From an uncultured bacterium (GTDB lineage: Bacteria; Pseudomonadota; Alphaproteobacteria; Rhodospirillales; Rhodospirillaceae), in assembly GCA_903896775.1 (NCBI GenBank), contig CAITZE010000291.1, positions 1 through 5,075 on the forward strand: a stretch of 5,075 bases of DNA, written 5' to 3'. A model generated the notes under the pieces. The model did not search any database, was not told the DNA's origin, and worked only from the letters and a program-made list of their open reading frames with translations. The position numbers and the translations under genes are program-made. The first letter of the stretch is position 1; the number at the start of each line of letters is the position of its first letter. Of this stretch, positions 3,820-5,075 are shown piece after piece.

Positions 3820-5075
3820 TCACTGACCGTTTGTCGATGAAGCAGGTTGATCGGCAGGCTTGGCCGTGCCCGCCACTGCGGCGACGGCTTTGATCGTAGC
3901 GTCTCCCGCAGCATGTTCGGCGGCAACGCGCGCTTTGGCGGAGACAAGCCACGGCGCTATCGCTGTGGCCGCACTGCCGTTCAGGCCGCTGAGTTCCGAC
4001 ACGGCAGCACTCAGATCGCCTTCCGTGAGGCGTTGTTGCGCGCGTGCGAGAATCGCCGAGGTGCTGGTACCGGCTGTGTCACCATCCAGGCGGCGTATCG
4101 TCGCGATGGACAAGACGCGGTCCAGAATACGACGGTACCAAGCGACAGTGTCATTGGGTATGGCGTCGGCGCGCATGACGGTGGCTGCGGCTGAATTGAA
4201 GCTATGTTGCAGTTCGGCCAGCGTCGGAAGGCCTTTCGCCGCCGTATCCGCAAAGCCACTATCGTCAATAGTCATGCCGGCTTTCGCGGCAACGGCTTTT
4301 GCAGTCTGTAATTCCAATGCAAAGGGATGGCCGACGAGCACCGCTTCGCGCCACTGCGCGACGGCCATCAGCAAGGCGATATTGGCGCTTTGCTCGACCA
4401 TGGTGCGCCGGGCACTACTCTCAAGCGCCGTCACGCGGTCGGACAAGGCCAGCACACTATTGGCTTCAGCACTGCGGCCTTCCAGCATGTTGAGGCGTTT
4501 GCTTAAGTCTTCCAGCCGCGCGCTGTTCCCGATGGCGGCTTCCAGTGTTGCGAGGCGCGCGCTGACAGCCGCCAGCTGTTTGGCTTGGCTTGACAGGCTA
4601 TCGCCTAAAGATGTGACAGCTTCGCCGTCTTGGCCGCTCTTCTTTTGGCCTTCCAGTGCCGCCAAGCGTTGATTCACTTCTTGTTTGGCGGTGTTGAGCG
4701 CTTCCGGTGTGACCGTATTGACGGCCGTTTGCTCCAGCACGGCGACGCGCGCTTTCAAGCTGTTGATATCGGTCTGTGCCGATGAAGCAGTCTCGATGGC
4801 GGCTGGCGATGAGCCGTGAAAAAGCTGCGTGACGCGCGGCACCCACGACGATGCCGTGCTCATGACGAGCGCGGCCAGGGCGACCAGACCTACAAACAGC
4901 GCAATGACCCGGCCGATACCGCCGCGACCGCGGTCGTCATGGGGGGGCAACGGCGCCGATGTGAAATTCGATGAAGCGGCCGGGCGCTCCGTTACCTCGG
5001 GTTCCGGGGCGTCACTATGGCCTAAATATTTGAACCGTTGATCCTTGGCTTTCAGATCGGCGGCGTCTTCGGCCA
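3820..5075 (-). CDS. Mic60/mitofilin-like inner-membrane protein (COG4223), 5' end beyond right edge
   Basis: The visible frame is 417 codons and stays open to the right edge, so the N-terminus is missing. Numbering from the first visible codon (Ala at 5073-5071), it shows an acidic and proline-containing cytoplasmic segment (1-52), one transmembrane helix IGRVIALFVGLVALAALVM (about 53-71), a coiled coil (about 100-230) with recurrent R-[LV]-x-x-L-E heptad-like motifs, and a C-terminal helical domain (about 235-385) with the family signature VLVGHPFALELQTA and LARAQQRLTEGDLSAAVSELSGL. The tail is low-complexity. Alphaproteobacterial COG4223 proteins are homologues of mitochondrial Mic60, linked to inner-membrane invagination and envelope contact sites, and their genes commonly sit beside hemY and other haem genes, as here. 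An internal TTG (4950-4948) is the only standard in-frame start in view, but the upstream frame reads as credible coding sequence, so a start off the window is preferred. A seven-C run (4947-4941) lies in this region. Confidence 0.88.
   Translation of the reverse strand, partial: AEDAADLKAKDQRFKYLGHSDAPEPEVTERPAASSNFTSAPLPPHDDRGRGGIGRVIALFVGLVALAALVMSTASSWVPRVTQLFHGSSPAAIETASSAQTDINSLKARVAVLEQTAVNTVTPEALNTAKQEVNQRLAALEGQKKSGQDGEAVTSLGDSLSSQAKQLAAVSARLATLEAAIGNSARLEDLSKRLNMLEGRSAEANSVLALSDRVTALESSARRTMVEQSANIALLMAVAQWREAVLVGHPFALELQTAKAVAAKAGMTIDDSGFADTAAKGLPTLAELQHSFNSAAATVMRADAIPNDTVAWYRRILDRVLSIATIRRLDGDTAGTSTSAILARAQQRLTEGDLSAAVSELSGLNGSAATAIAPWLVSAKARVAAEHAAGDATIKAVAAVAGTAKPADQPASSTNGQ

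Noticed and set aside
3816..3947. Extended hemY start within the Mic60-like gene
   Set aside because: The extra 44 residues precede the natural first membrane helix, overlap the upstream gene in another frame and read as a basic shadow sequence.
3860..4672. 270-codon plus-strand open frame
   Set aside because: It lies wholly antisense to the Mic60-like gene, is rich in Ala, Ser and Arg as expected of a GC-rich shadow frame, and resembles no family I know.
1..5075. Mobile element, CRISPR, tRNA or prophage content
   Set aside because: No transposase or integrase motifs, terminal inverted repeats, regular repeat-spacer array or cloverleaf were seen; the genes are core and similar in composition throughout.

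Overview
This is an ordinary-looking chromosomal housekeeping segment from a fairly GC-rich alphaproteobacterium. Two things point there. A Mic60/mitofilin-like (COG4223) gene sits directly upstream of a HemY-type membrane/TPR gene. A tsaB-rimI pair lies next to a Fur-family gene whose HHDHLIDMRSGKV region lacks the Cys-x-x-Cys seen in E. coli Fur. I cannot place the genus from this window. I see no mobile element, tRNA/rRNA, CRISPR array or prophage gene.

Layout, left to right: the N-terminal 102 codons of a fur-family regulator (minus strand, running off the left edge); a 155-bp divergent intergenic region; a small TusA/SirA-like sulfurtransferase (plus); rimI and tsaB (minus, tsaB first); a 92-bp divergent intergenic region; a VanX/DdpX-type D-Ala-D-Ala dipeptidase (plus); hemY-type gene (minus); and a Mic60-like gene (minus, 5' end beyond the right edge). 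Transcription units inferred from spacing are mic60-like to hemY (4-nt gap), tsaB to rimI (24-nt gap), single-gene tusA-like and vanX-like units, and fur leaving the window to the left. Gene pairs tusA/rimI and vanX/hemY are convergent, with gaps of 21 and 12 nt and no visible intrinsic terminator.

The genes cover separate core functions: t6A37 tRNA modification (TsaB), N-acetylation of ribosomal protein S18 (RimI), sulfur transfer (TusA-like), metal-dependent regulation (Fur family), D-Ala-D-Ala hydrolysis (VanX-like), and inner-membrane organisation plus a haem-cluster-associated membrane protein (Mic60-like, HemY).

The most unusual feature is the tsaB-rimI junction. A degenerate 14-bp unit occurs three times in tandem, each copy carrying ATGA. 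The tsaB stop overlaps the first ATG. That ATG opens a five-codon ORF whose stop overlaps the second ATG, which opens another five-codon ORF whose stop overlaps the rimI start. The result reads as a chain of stop-start overlaps covering all three frames, and it leaves rimI in the tsaB frame. A similar five-codon ATGA overlap precedes fur. No new multi-gene system is evident.
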